Shown: in pieces, positions 26,984 to 35,309 of the stretch
How positions within the stretch are numbered: the stretch's first letter is position 1
How the letters are laid out: each line of letters begins with the position of its first letter
NCBI RefSeq assembly: GCF_003610555.1
Contig: NZ_RAPQ01000009.1
Span: 682,001 to 746,000, forward strand
DNA length: 64,000 nucleotides
Reading direction: 5' to 3'
From: Marinifilum flexuosum
GTDB lineage: Bacteria > Bacteroidota > Bacteroidia > Bacteroidales > Marinifilaceae
Notes under the pieces: generated by a model
Seen by the model: only the letters and a program-made list of their open reading frames with translations
The model's database searches: none
Told to the model about the DNA's origin: nothing
Made by a program: the position numbers and the translations under genes

Positions 26984-27763
26984 TTATGAATTCTCATTCA
27001 CTATTAAATAGTTTTCAAGCATGATTTTTAACACCTTAGCTTTTTCATACAACTTTATTCTTGATCTATGGGAATTAAACTGATTTACTTTCATTTCACT
27101 AAAGTTGTCCATCATTTTTGGCCCTACCTCACTAAAATTAGATTTTTCCATAAAAGAAACATTTGGAGGTCCTGTTTTTCCATTCCATTGTTTGGGAAAG
27201 AGAGGTTCCAAATAGGAACTAATATTCACGAATTGAGAATTTCTATCTCTAATTTTACGGATATTGTAATTGCTTACATCTTCTTGCTTTATAACTTCTC
27301 CAAAAAATCTATAGTAATCTTGAATGGCATATTTTATAGAATCATTTTGTATTAAGCCAAGTTTACCTGAAGATTTCATATCTTCAAATACAACATTTTG
27401 TCCTTCAAACCAATTATCCTTACCAACAATATATGCATTTGATATAATGTTTCGATACTGTGATTTTTTGACTCCAGAATTAAGTGCTTTTATTAAATAT
27501 GTATAGGCATTTAATTTTAAGGTATCATTTGCAAAGTGCAATTTTAGTTCACTAATATCAGTTCCGATATTGTTTTCAATGCCCTTTAGATATACTATTT
27601 CTACTTTTTTATTTTTCTTGTTTTCATTCCACTTGTTTATCTGTAGGGCAATCAAGATACCTATAACAACAAGTACAATTTCTCCAATTGCATAAATCAA
27701 ATACTTACTGAATTTATTTTCAGAAAGTAGTTTTTGTCTAATTGTTCTAAAGAATTTTATCAT
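26984..27763 (-). CDS. DUF6090 family membrane-anchored protein
   Basis: A 259-aa protein with the characteristic DUF6090 start: MIKFFRTIRQKLL, then KYLIYAIGEIVLVVIGILIA as the single membrane helix, then LQINKWNENKK. The rest is helical and charged. The family is frequent and often multicopy in Bacteroidota accessory regions; its function is unknown. Confidence 0.85.
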   Translation of the reverse strand: MIKFFRTIRQKLLSENKFSKYLIYAIGEIVLVVIGILIALQINKWNENKKNKKVEIVYLKGIENNIGTDISELKLHFANDTLKLNAYTYLIKALNSGVKKSQYRNIISNAYIVGKDNWFEGQNVVFEDMKSSGKLGLIQNDSIKYAIQDYYRFFGEVIKQEDVSNYNIRKIRDRNSQFVNISSYLEPLFPKQWNGKTGPPNVSFMEKSNFSEVGPKMMDNFSEMKVNQFNSHRSRIKLYEKAKVLKIMLENYLIVNENS

Positions 27764-27890
27764 TGGTTATTTATTGGTCATAATAAAGCTCAACATAGAA
27801 ATAAATTTCATTCAGATTTTTCCACTTATGAAACTATAAAACAAAAGAGTGACTCATAAATTTGAATTACTCTATTTCAACTGTATTTTT

Positions 27891-28418
27891 CTAATGCCAA
27901 AGGTATTCTGTCTCCAACAATGGATTAATATCTTTAAATTCATCGAAGTCTTTTTCTTTATTCTCTTCCCACCAATCAAAATATGCCTTTGCTGCAATCT
28001 CATGCGATTCAGCATCAAAAACCATACGTGGAATATCAGAATTCTCCTCCGTTACTTGTAAAATTGGATTTTGTGATGGAAAACCATCAATAAGATAATA
28101 ACTATCTATGGCAATAGCACGAATTGATTCAATAGTCCACAAAATGTATATTCCCAATTTACATTCTTCATGATAATATGATGAAATGATGTTTACAGGG
28201 AAGTCTTTGATCATTTGAGTATCATTTCGATATGCTAAAAGAGCGGGAATATCATTATTCGTGAATTCAGGCAATTTAAGTGCATCGTATTTGCCTTCTT
28301 TTAAAAGTTCCACATATCTATCAACGTCTACATTATTTAAATCCTCTGACCCACTTTTATCACATCCCAATAGGCTCAGCAACAAGATGCTTGTAATGAT
28401 GATTCTTAAAGTTTTCAT
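27891..28418 (-). CDS. hypothetical lipoprotein (DUF4943-like)
   Basis: A 175-aa lipoprotein with signal ending LSLLGC (C19). The body contains YVELLKEGKYDALKLPEFTN, DIPALLAYRND and a Trp/Glu-rich end AAKAYFDWWEENK, a pattern I associate with DUF4943 in Bacteroidota. Function unknown. Confidence 0.65.
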   Translation of the reverse strand: MKTLRIIITSILLLSLLGCDKSGSEDLNNVDVDRYVELLKEGKYDALKLPEFTNNDIPALLAYRNDTQMIKDFPVNIISSYYHEECKLGIYILWTIESIRAIAIDSYYLIDGFPSQNPILQVTEENSDIPRMVFDAESHEIAAKAYFDWWEENKEKDFDEFKDINPLLETEYLWH

Positions 28419-28517
28419 TTTGTAAGTTTTTGTCTATGATGATTTTGAATCTACAAATTACAAAACAAACTCAGCTTAACAAAAGAATTGTTTAGGAAAT
28501 AAGATGGAGAAATCCTG

Positions 28518-29087
28518 TTAACGTTTCGGTCGAGATTGACGCAAAGCCGTTTTCTTTCGGATCCATTGCCACAGCAAGCTGGCACCAATGGCCATACCTG
28601 CAGCCAAACCATTAAAAAGAAAGTCGGCCATATCGAACACTCGGCGTGGAATAAACACCTGCACACATTCGTCGAACACTCCAATTAAAAAAGAAAGCAG
28701 CAATGTTAATAGGGCAATTGTAAAACCTTTGTACTTGTTCTTGTATCGTTCGAGCATGGCACGGTGAATAAAAACGGTAAGCACCGAATATTCTATCAGG
28801 TGAGAACGCTCGGCCAATCCGAGGCGTAGAAATAGCATCATGAATACTGCCAATATGCCTAGTACGGTAACGGTATCGTTCTTTTCTTTGGCTCGACGAA
28901 AGGTGTGCAAAATAACTGTAGTACCAATAATAATCATGCACAGAATAAAAATAAGAGCCTCCATATTTTCGGCGCCTAGCTTTTGCAGCAATGGATATCC
29001 GAATATCAAACTGGTTAAAATGGCTAGCCATACCAACAGTACGTATAGCCACAATCTTTTTTCAAGTGATGATTTAAATAAAGGCAT
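28518..29087 (-). CDS. VanZ family membrane protein
   Basis: A 189-aa protein with five hydrophobic segments. The VanZ signature is visible: AERSHLIEYSVLTVFIHRAM, then GVFDECVQVFIPRRVFDMADFLFN. VanZ relatives include a teicoplanin-resistance accessory protein, but most have unknown roles. The start at 29087 is preferred over an upstream TTG at 29123. Confidence 0.85.
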   Translation of the reverse strand: MPLFKSSLEKRLWLYVLLVWLAILTSLIFGYPLLQKLGAENMEALIFILCMIIIGTTVILHTFRRAKEKNDTVTVLGILAVFMMLFLRLGLAERSHLIEYSVLTVFIHRAMLERYKNKYKGFTIALLTLLLSFLIGVFDECVQVFIPRRVFDMADFLFNGLAAGMAIGASLLWQWIRKKTALRQSRPKR

Positions 29088-29178
29088 AGTCTTACTTTTG
29101 TTAATTAATCTGTAAGATACCAAGCTAAAATTTAGATATCAAGCTTTTGTGCAGACTTTGCCATTAATAAATAAGCAC

Positions 29179-29228
29179 AAAGCTCCGCCAACCTGAAAAT
29201 AGGTGGCGAAGCTTCTTTTTTTCGGCTT
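29179..29228. terminator. hairpin between the cytochrome and VanZ genes
   Basis: A long stem with arms AAGCTCCGCCAACCT and AGGTGGCGAAGCTT (one mismatch, one bulge) and an A-rich loop. The clear T run is on the plus strand, but no plus-strand gene ends here, so it most likely serves the minus-strand cytochrome gene as a bidirectional hairpin. Confidence 0.6.
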
Positions 29229-29247
29229 TAAAAGCACGAATTAAGTT

Positions 29248-30078
29248 TTATTTCATCACCTTATAATGCGGCTTCGCAAAAACACTATGAGCAACGGATT
29301 TGCTATGACATGAGGTACAGTTCATATCGCCACTGGTATTATCGAGCTTCCCATGGCTACCATGACAAGTTAAGCAAGTTCTTGTAGTTGCATTATGAGG
29401 ATCGGCAGCCATATAATCTCCCTCGAAAAACTGGTTCAATATGTCTACCGTTTTTTCTGCCACATCGGCCGTTAGCCTTCTGCACCTTTCAATTCTCACT
29501 TTGTCGCTTACCTTAATCCCCGAAACCTTTGTCCAGTTGGTAACCGAAGCATGGCACAATACAGAATTGGCTTGCGACAATACAATATCCGCATCTACAA
29601 GGGGTGCTTTGGGAATAAACACGGGTAGAAATTGCTCCTCGTACCATCGAAACAGGCCAGTAATCATTTTATCTCGATTCTCCTTTTCGGGAACAAATAA
29701 AGATATTGCCGCCGCTGCTCCATTTAGCGTTCCGCAAATGCTACCATAACCACTAATTCCTCCATGTCCGTATCTCATGCTATGCAAGGGAAAAGATGCG
29801 TACGGTTCGCCATAAGCGTCAGCCAATTGCTTGATAATACTCAAAAAACAGGAGTACATACAGCCACCATCTTTGTATTTCTGATAAGCCAATTCTGCAG
29901 TAACTTGAGGATCCAAGCTGTGGTATTTCCAATCCAATTCATTGGCAACAGGAGTTAGTGGTTTGGCCTCTTGCTCACTTAAATAATCGGGTTCCGATAG
30001 TTTCTGAATTCCCCAAAAACCAACACTACCTCCCAATGCAGCTCCTGCCGCCATTTTTAATGCTTTTCGTCTATCCAT
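29248..30078 (-). CDS. split-Soret-type diheme cytochrome c (C_GCAxxG_C_C family)
   Basis: A 276-aa redox protein. The N-terminus MDRRKALKMAAGAALGG looks like a twin-arginine export signal. The middle carries the C-GC-type cysteine pattern (C73, C77, C115, C175, C199) with SGYGSICGTLNGAAAA. The C-terminus holds two haem-binding motifs, CLTCH (235-239) and CTSCH (254-258). This layout matches split-Soret cytochrome c known from Desulfovibrio, a periplasmic protein of uncertain electron partner. No oxidoreductase gene is adjacent. G+C is slightly above the neighbours. Confidence 0.82.
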   Translation of the reverse strand: MDRRKALKMAAGAALGGSVGFWGIQKLSEPDYLSEQEAKPLTPVANELDWKYHSLDPQVTAELAYQKYKDGGCMYSCFLSIIKQLADAYGEPYASFPLHSMRYGHGGISGYGSICGTLNGAAAAISLFVPEKENRDKMITGLFRWYEEQFLPVFIPKAPLVDADIVLSQANSVLCHASVTNWTKVSGIKVSDKVRIERCRRLTADVAEKTVDILNQFFEGDYMAADPHNATTRTCLTCHGSHGKLDNTSGDMNCTSCHSKSVAHSVFAKPHYKVMK

Positions 30079-30165
30079 TTTAATGATTTTGATAGGAGTT
30101 TATTCTCATATCCTATGATATATGTCGGAATGGATAGACAAAAGATGCAATTGGAAAATGATAAA

Positions 30166-30702
30166 TTATTTTTTGCGTTTGTAAGCACTTTGTACAAGCT
30201 GATCGAGGTAAACTTTCGATTCCACAAGCTCATACTCTTGTTCCTTTGGCAGGTTTCCAAACAGAGAAGCTCCCTCGCCTAAGAGAATTGGGATCGTTGT
30301 TACAATCAGCTCATCAATTAAATCCTCTTTTAAGAAAGATTGAATGGTTTTTCCTCCATCTATATATAAGCTTTCGTAGCCTTTTGCATGAATGCTTTCC
30401 AGAATTTCATTCAGGCTTCCTATTACCAATTCAATTTTACCTTTGTACTTTTTCGGCACTTCGATCATCGAGTTAGAGATTACAAAAACCGGCTTTGTGT
30501 AAGGCCAATCAATGCCAAAACTACAAACCGTATCGAATGTGTTTCGCCCCATAACTAGGGCATCTATCCTTTCTATGGTAGGCATATACCCCATATCCAA
30601 TTTCTCAGGATTTGGTACCATCTCTAACCATCCTAAACCTCCGTTGCGATCTGCAATGTATCCATCTAAACTCTGCGCTATAAAAACCAGGTTCTGCTTC
30701 AT
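30166..30702 (-). CDS. dihydrofolate-reductase-like (RibD C-terminal) family protein
   Basis: A 178-aa soluble protein of the RibD_C/DHFR fold. It starts MKQNLVFIAQSLDGYIADRN, with VMGRNTFDTV, LYIDGGKTIQSFL and IPILLGEGASLF as the usual NADPH and fold segments. It is probably an NADPH-dependent reductase of unknown substrate and is not the folate housekeeping enzyme. Confidence 0.85.
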   Translation of the reverse strand: MKQNLVFIAQSLDGYIADRNGGLGWLEMVPNPEKLDMGYMPTIERIDALVMGRNTFDTVCSFGIDWPYTKPVFVISNSMIEVPKKYKGKIELVIGSLNEILESIHAKGYESLYIDGGKTIQSFLKEDLIDELIVTTIPILLGEGASLFGNLPKEQEYELVESKVYLDQLVQSAYKRKK

Positions 30703-30772
30703 TTTGTATTTGTATTAAAATTCACTGCAAAAGTCTCACTAATCTAAATGAAAAAATTGTACAAAATTTACC

Positions 30773-31528
30773 CTATTCCTTTTTCAAGGATTTTACGAAT
30801 TGCTTTGGGCTTAAGCCACAGAACTTTTTGAATACCCTAATAAAATGTGACTGATCGTAGAAACCAGCATCTAAACCAATCTGAATCAACTTTTCGGCAT
30901 TGTTGTTCTGCAACAAATGAATAGCATGATTCACCTGCTTTAATTTCACATATTCGCCGGGTGTTAACAGGTAATTCTTTTTGAACTTTTGAATAAAACT
31001 TTTCTGTGAGATGGAAATGGAGAGATTAAAATCGCCGAGTGATCCTTTGCTCAAAACATTACTTGACAGATAGTTTTCAAACTTCACCAAATCAGCATCA
31101 ATTGCTTTGTTTCGAAAAAGAGGCAAGAGTTTTTGTTCTACAAGTTGATAGTTGGGTTCATTTACTGCAAACAAATGGTTGTACAGAATTTCAGAAATCT
31201 GCTCCATGGCCTTGCTTCCAAACTTCTCGATGAGCATTCCGTAACAAAATGGCTTCAGAATTAATCCTACATTTCCGTAAACACCCGATACTTTGGTCTG
31301 AAAAGGTTCTGTTTTTAAGCCTGATATAATTTGATGATTATTCGTACCTACATAATTCTCAATATTCTGTCCTTCCACCTGGAAAGTATCTCCATAGTTG
31401 AAGATCAATTCGGTAAACATTGCCGCATGATGACTGGCCTCCAATTGAAGATTGGAAGCTTTACCCACCCAAATTAAATCAACATATTGATTCAATGGAG
31501 AATTAGGACGATATGAATAGGAAGTCAT
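30773..31528 (-). CDS. AraC family transcriptional regulator
   Basis: A 251-aa regulator. The N-terminal half (YRPNSPLNQYVDLIWVGKAS ...) resembles the DUF6597 sensor domain, and the C-terminal HTH_18 domain reads LIQIGLDAGFYDQSHFIRVF then KKFCGLSPKQFVKSL. It may control the reductase gene 70 nt downstream or the SnoaL-like gene upstream; this is inference from position only. Confidence 0.88.
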   Translation of the reverse strand: MTSYSYRPNSPLNQYVDLIWVGKASNLQLEASHHAAMFTELIFNYGDTFQVEGQNIENYVGTNNHQIISGLKTEPFQTKVSGVYGNVGLILKPFCYGMLIEKFGSKAMEQISEILYNHLFAVNEPNYQLVEQKLLPLFRNKAIDADLVKFENYLSSNVLSKGSLGDFNLSISISQKSFIQKFKKNYLLTPGEYVKLKQVNHAIHLLQNNNAEKLIQIGLDAGFYDQSHFIRVFKKFCGLSPKQFVKSLKKE

Positions 31529-31585
31529 TGATTTGAATAATTTGAAATAAGCAGGCTACAAATCTACTCGTTTTGATCCAACTCT

Positions 31586-31963
31586 TTATGCTTCATCTAC
31601 GATCCGAATAATTTTATCCTCTTCGAAAACAAACTCAGATTTTCCAGAAATCTGTAGGATATCACCTTGCTTCATTCCATTGGGAAGATCGGTGGCTAAA
31701 GTGGCCTTATACTCGATATCAATCACCACTTTATCCAGTTGAATGTCCCAATTCTTGATAACTTGTTCTCGCTGGTTAAAACAATTCATGGCTTTTTCAG
31801 CCTGAGTATGAAATTCATCGATTCCTTCTGTTCGCAAAGTCAAAATCCCTTCTGAAATGTTCTCAAAAACTACATCTTCGTGTAAATCCATAAGCATTCC
31901 TTCAATATCGAACTGATTATAGGCCTGAATGTAATGTTCTATTACTTTTTGTAGATTTTTCAT
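31586..31963 (-). CDS. SnoaL/NTF2-like protein
   Basis: A 125-aa protein with the NTF2-like pattern: an N-terminal helix pair (VIEHYIQAYNQFDIEGMLMD), the LHEDVVFENISEG strand and a curved sheet ending EFVFEEDKIIRIVDEA. The start at 31963 gives the normal family N-terminus. Many such proteins are small hydrolases, isomerases or ligand binders; the substrate is not known. Confidence 0.8.
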   Translation of the reverse strand: MKNLQKVIEHYIQAYNQFDIEGMLMDLHEDVVFENISEGILTLRTEGIDEFHTQAEKAMNCFNQREQVIKNWDIQLDKVVIDIEYKATLATDLPNGMKQGDILQISGKSEFVFEEDKIIRIVDEA

Positions 31964-32169
31964 GATCCTGTATAACAATATTTTAAACTGAAGCTACGAA
32001 ACAAAAAACAGCTTACCAAATGTAATCTTATGATTCTCATAAACTTTTGTGTCAAGCTTAGTTATTTCGTAAATTTATTAAAAGGCCGATCCGCATTGAA
32101 TAATACCATTCTTTAGAGCACTTCTGAACCATGCTTCTACTCACCCATTCAACTTTAAAAACATTTCTC

Positions 32170-32958
32170 ATGGACATTTTACTGATTTTATTTTCGGCAG
32201 TTGTAGTATTCTTTTTTGCAGGCGTCAGAATTATTTTCGAATACAAAAGAGCCTTAAAATTCCGATTCGGAAAGTACATTAAGATCCTTAATCCAGGATT
32301 CCGATGGATCATTCCCATTGTAGAAACGGTTAATATTGTTGATATACGTGTGATCACCATCAATATCGATTCGCAGGAGGTAATGACCGAGGATAATGTT
32401 CCTTGTAGCATCGATGGAGTGGTTTTCTTTAAAATTGATGATCCCGAGAAGGCGGTTCTGGAAGTGGAAGAATACAAATTTGCCATTATGCAATTGGCTC
32501 AGGCAGCTTTGCGCGATGTTTGCGGTAAGGTGGAACTGGATACCATCCTATCCAAAAGGGAAGAGATGGGCAAAAACATCAAAACCATTGTTGAAAAGGA
32601 AACCCAGGAATGGGGAATTGTGATTATTGATGTGAAGATTAAAGACATTCAGTTGCCTGAGAATATGCGAAGAATGATGGCCAACCAGGCTGAAGCTGAG
32701 CGTTCACGCAGGGCTCGTGTTATTCTTGCCCTGGCTGAAGAGGAAGCTGCCCAAAACCTATTATCGGCTGGTAAGTTAATTGATAAATCCCCTTCTGCAA
32801 TCAAACTTAGACTTTATCAAACTCTGGCTAATATTGCATCAGAGAAGAACTCAACCATTCTGTTCCCATTCCCTGAAGAGGTATTGCCAAGGAATACCAA
32901 AAAGCTAAAAACCGATTCGAAAGAAGAAAAAACAAAAGGAAAAAAGGATAAGAAGTAG
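32170..32958 (+). CDS. slipin family (SPFH/band 7) membrane protein
   Basis: A 262-aa stomatin/slipin homologue. An N-terminal membrane segment (MDILLILFSAVVVFFFAGVR) is followed by the SPFH domain (YKRALKFRFGKYIKILNPGF ... VDIRVITINIDSQEVMTEDN) and a helical region (RRMMANQAEAERSRRARVIL) that drives oligomerisation. The tail is Lys-rich. It organises membrane microdomains in other bacteria. No NfeD gene is next to it. Confidence 0.9.
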   Translation: MDILLILFSAVVVFFFAGVRIIFEYKRALKFRFGKYIKILNPGFRWIIPIVETVNIVDIRVITINIDSQEVMTEDNVPCSIDGVVFFKIDDPEKAVLEVEEYKFAIMQLAQAALRDVCGKVELDTILSKREEMGKNIKTIVEKETQEWGIVIIDVKIKDIQLPENMRRMMANQAEAERSRRARVILALAEEEAAQNLLSAGKLIDKSPSAIKLRLYQTLANIASEKNSTILFPFPEEVLPRNTKKLKTDSKEEKTKGKKDKK

Positions 32959-32980
32959 GGAGAGTATATTCTCCCTTTCT

Positions 32981-33544
32981 TTAAAAATGATAGCCTAACT
33001 TGATAGATATTTCAGGCGTGAAACGATCTGGCTTGTACAATTCCTTTCCCACCCGAACTTCCTTGCTGCCTGCAATTCGAAGATGACCAGCTATCCATGG
33101 ATTAACATACAGATTGTCCCAAATTTTCCATACATAGCCTGCTCCTAATGTATATACCCAGGCATGGTATCCCGATTTATTTTTCAACTGGTCTTCAAGC
33201 TCTCCATCCCAGTATTCAAAACCACTTCCAAGCCAGGCTCCTTTGTAATTTGGTTTAAAAAAGTAGTCGACAACTACAGCATAAGCCTTCAGGGTATTGC
33301 GATTGAACTCATCATCAAGCATGAAATCCGGCAATTCCGATTTTGCTACAATAGATCTAAAGCGCACTTGCTGATCATCCAAACCAAGCCATGCAGAGGC
33401 ATAATAACCGTTCGAAACATATGGGAATAGATCTAGTTCGGTACCAATGGTACATTTGTTTTTTGAGGACGTTTTTTGGGCAGCCAATTGATTCAATGCT
33501 CCCACTGCCAAAAGTAAGCCAATAAATAAAGCAATTCGTTTCAT
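32981..33544 (-). CDS. hypothetical outer-membrane protein
   Basis: A 187-aa exported protein with a signal peptide (MKRIALFIGLLLAVGALNQLAAQ). The mature part is rich in alternating aromatic strands (YYASAWLGLDDQQVRFRSIV, SGYHAWVYTLGAGYVW) and ends in an aromatic beta strand EISIKLGYHF, as outer-membrane barrels do. Probably a small eight-stranded barrel; no function assigned. Confidence 0.65.
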   Translation of the reverse strand: MKRIALFIGLLLAVGALNQLAAQKTSSKNKCTIGTELDLFPYVSNGYYASAWLGLDDQQVRFRSIVAKSELPDFMLDDEFNRNTLKAYAVVVDYFFKPNYKGAWLGSGFEYWDGELEDQLKNKSGYHAWVYTLGAGYVWKIWDNLYVNPWIAGHLRIAGSKEVRVGKELYKPDRFTPEISIKLGYHF

Positions 33545-33625
33545 CATCGTAAGTTTTACCATTTACATTTTGGAAGCAAAACTAGCGCGATGAAAATCGA
33601 ATATATTTGACAATTGTTAAAAAAA

Positions 33626-34201
33626 TCAATGAATGGATTTTCTGATGCGACTTAATGACTCTTTGGTAATTCCAAGATATGAAGCAATATACTGCAAAGG
33701 GATGGATTGGATATATTGTGGATATTTCTCCATTAATTCCTTGTACCGTGTTTCTGCTGTTTGCCCAAGCAAAAGAAAAAGGTGCCTTTCGGAATTTATG
33801 GCAATCATCTCTGCTAATTTTCTCGCCAGAGTTTCAATATTTCTTGATTTTACATACAACTTTTCCAAATCTGATTTGGAGATTTCCAAAACCTCCATCG
33901 ACTCCATAGCCTGCACATTTACTAATGATGGATCTCCTGTCAAAAAGCTTGTGTATGAAGGAACAAAATAAAAATCACTTGTTATTTCGATTCCTTTATC
34001 ATTCCAATGATAAAACCTAAAATACCCATTGGCTGTAAATATAATTCTATCACAGCGTTCTTGAGCTTTTATCAAATGCTCTCTCTTTTCCAATTTGCGA
34101 TAACTAAATAAATCGCAAAGCAATTCAAACTCCTCTTCCGATAAGTGAATAAACTTTTTAATATAGTCTCTTAATGCCTCCCTTAAATTGGTAGAATCCA
34201 T
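33626..34201 (-). CDS. Crp/Fnr family transcriptional regulator
   Basis: A 191-aa protein with an N-terminal cyclic-nucleotide-binding-like fold (LFSYRKLEKREHLIKAQERC ... GYFRFYHWNDKGIEI) and a C-terminal winged helix with LQYIASYLGITKESLSRIR. The phosphate-binding residues of true cAMP binders are not evident, as in most Bacteroidota members of this family. Target unknown. Confidence 0.88.
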   Translation of the reverse strand: MDSTNLREALRDYIKKFIHLSEEEFELLCDLFSYRKLEKREHLIKAQERCDRIIFTANGYFRFYHWNDKGIEITSDFYFVPSYTSFLTGDPSLVNVQAMESMEVLEISKSDLEKLYVKSRNIETLARKLAEMIAINSERHLFLLLGQTAETRYKELMEKYPQYIQSIPLQYIASYLGITKESLSRIRKSIH

Positions 34202-34280
34202 AAATATATTTTTTACTTTTCGAATTCATCATTCTTATTTCGAATGTCAATTTACATAAAGGTATGTTCGCAAACAACAA

Positions 34281-34304
34281 GCCTCTGTAAATTAATACAG
34301 AGGC
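34281..34304 (-). terminator. terminator-like hairpin after the EF-hand-like lipoprotein gene
   Basis: Perfect 9-bp arms GCCTCTGTA and TACAGAGGC with a 6-nt loop. On the minus strand it is followed by the T-rich TTGTTGTTTG. Confidence 0.6.
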
Positions 34305-34343
34305 CAACTACTATTGATGAAATTAACTTCAAGCTCAGAAGTA

Positions 34344-35207
34344 TTAATGCATATAAGTTCCGTCAGGTAAAACTGTAGGGAATTTGTATTTCGTATCGGT
34401 AAGCAATGAATAAATATCAGGATCTTTTTCTTCTACCAATTTTTTGGTATGCAATTTCCATTCGTGTCCAATTTCTGCGGCTCTATTTTCCTGTGCTCCT
34501 AAAATAGATGACATTGCCCAATAAAAATACTCTACGGTTTGGCAATCGGCATAACTACAGGTTTTATCATCGTAAGTATACCAAGCTCCTTCCGGATAGT
34601 TTTGAGGAATTTCCAGAAACTTCCCTCCACGTGCAACATCCATAGCTTCTGCTAATGCAGTACCTTCTTCCAAACCAAAAACCTCAGGATAAACCTTACA
34701 GTGACCAGCAAAATTGATCAAGTGCCATACCTCTTCCAATGAAGCATCAAACTCTCCCTTTCTGCCATTTTTTACAAAATCAGGATTGGTTTCATCATTA
34801 CCCAAATCTTGTCCTGCCGCGTCGTCAGGCATCTTTACGGTTTCCATATCCGATTCTGAAGCCCACATGAATAGAAATGCTTTGTTTTCTTTCATTTTAT
34901 CAAGCACCAATTGATTGTCAACCTTTCCATCCTCATCGTTATCTAAATATTGAGCCATTACATTTGCCGCGTGCAATAGTTTCGAATCTTTCACATTAGG
35001 CACAGCATAAATAGGTATGCCAAAAACCTCAACTTTTCGATTAAGTCCAGAAAACCCTTTATCATTGTTCGCTACAATTTTAAAGTTGCTATCATTTCCT
35101 TCATCAACTGTATTGGTCTTGATATCGTCATCATCACTTGAACAGGATATACATGCCGTTACCAATAAAATAGATCCTAATACTACCATCGAAATTAACT
35201 GCTTCAT
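34344..35207 (-). CDS. hypothetical lipoprotein with a calcium-loop-like motif
   Basis: A 287-aa lipoprotein whose signal ends LLVTAC. A stretch DDDD follows the anchor, and a calcium-loop-like DNDEDGKVDNQ (dockerin/EF-hand style) is near residue 90. The centre (SLEEVWHLINFAGHCKVYPE) and FGLEEGTALAEAMDVARGGKF look like a structured enzyme-like domain, but I do not recognise a family. The start at 35207 is chosen for the lipobox spacing. Confidence 0.65.
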   Translation of the reverse strand: MKQLISMVVLGSILLVTACISCSSDDDDIKTNTVDEGNDSNFKIVANNDKGFSGLNRKVEVFGIPIYAVPNVKDSKLLHAANVMAQYLDNDEDGKVDNQLVLDKMKENKAFLFMWASESDMETVKMPDDAAGQDLGNDETNPDFVKNGRKGEFDASLEEVWHLINFAGHCKVYPEVFGLEEGTALAEAMDVARGGKFLEIPQNYPEGAWYTYDDKTCSYADCQTVEYFYWAMSSILGAQENRAAEIGHEWKLHTKKLVEEKDPDIYSLLTDTKYKFPTVLPDGTYMH

Positions 35208-35309
35208 AAATTTCATTTTTAAATTAAACTTCACACCGATCTGAAAAAATCGGTTATCAAATGAACGCTCATTTTTAATTTTTATGAAATCAAAAGTATC
35301 CCGCTGCGT

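Noticed and set aside
28612-29052. 146-aa minus-strand frame overlapping VanZ
   Set aside because: Frame shadow of the VanZ gene; composition is Arg/His-rich and not protein-like.
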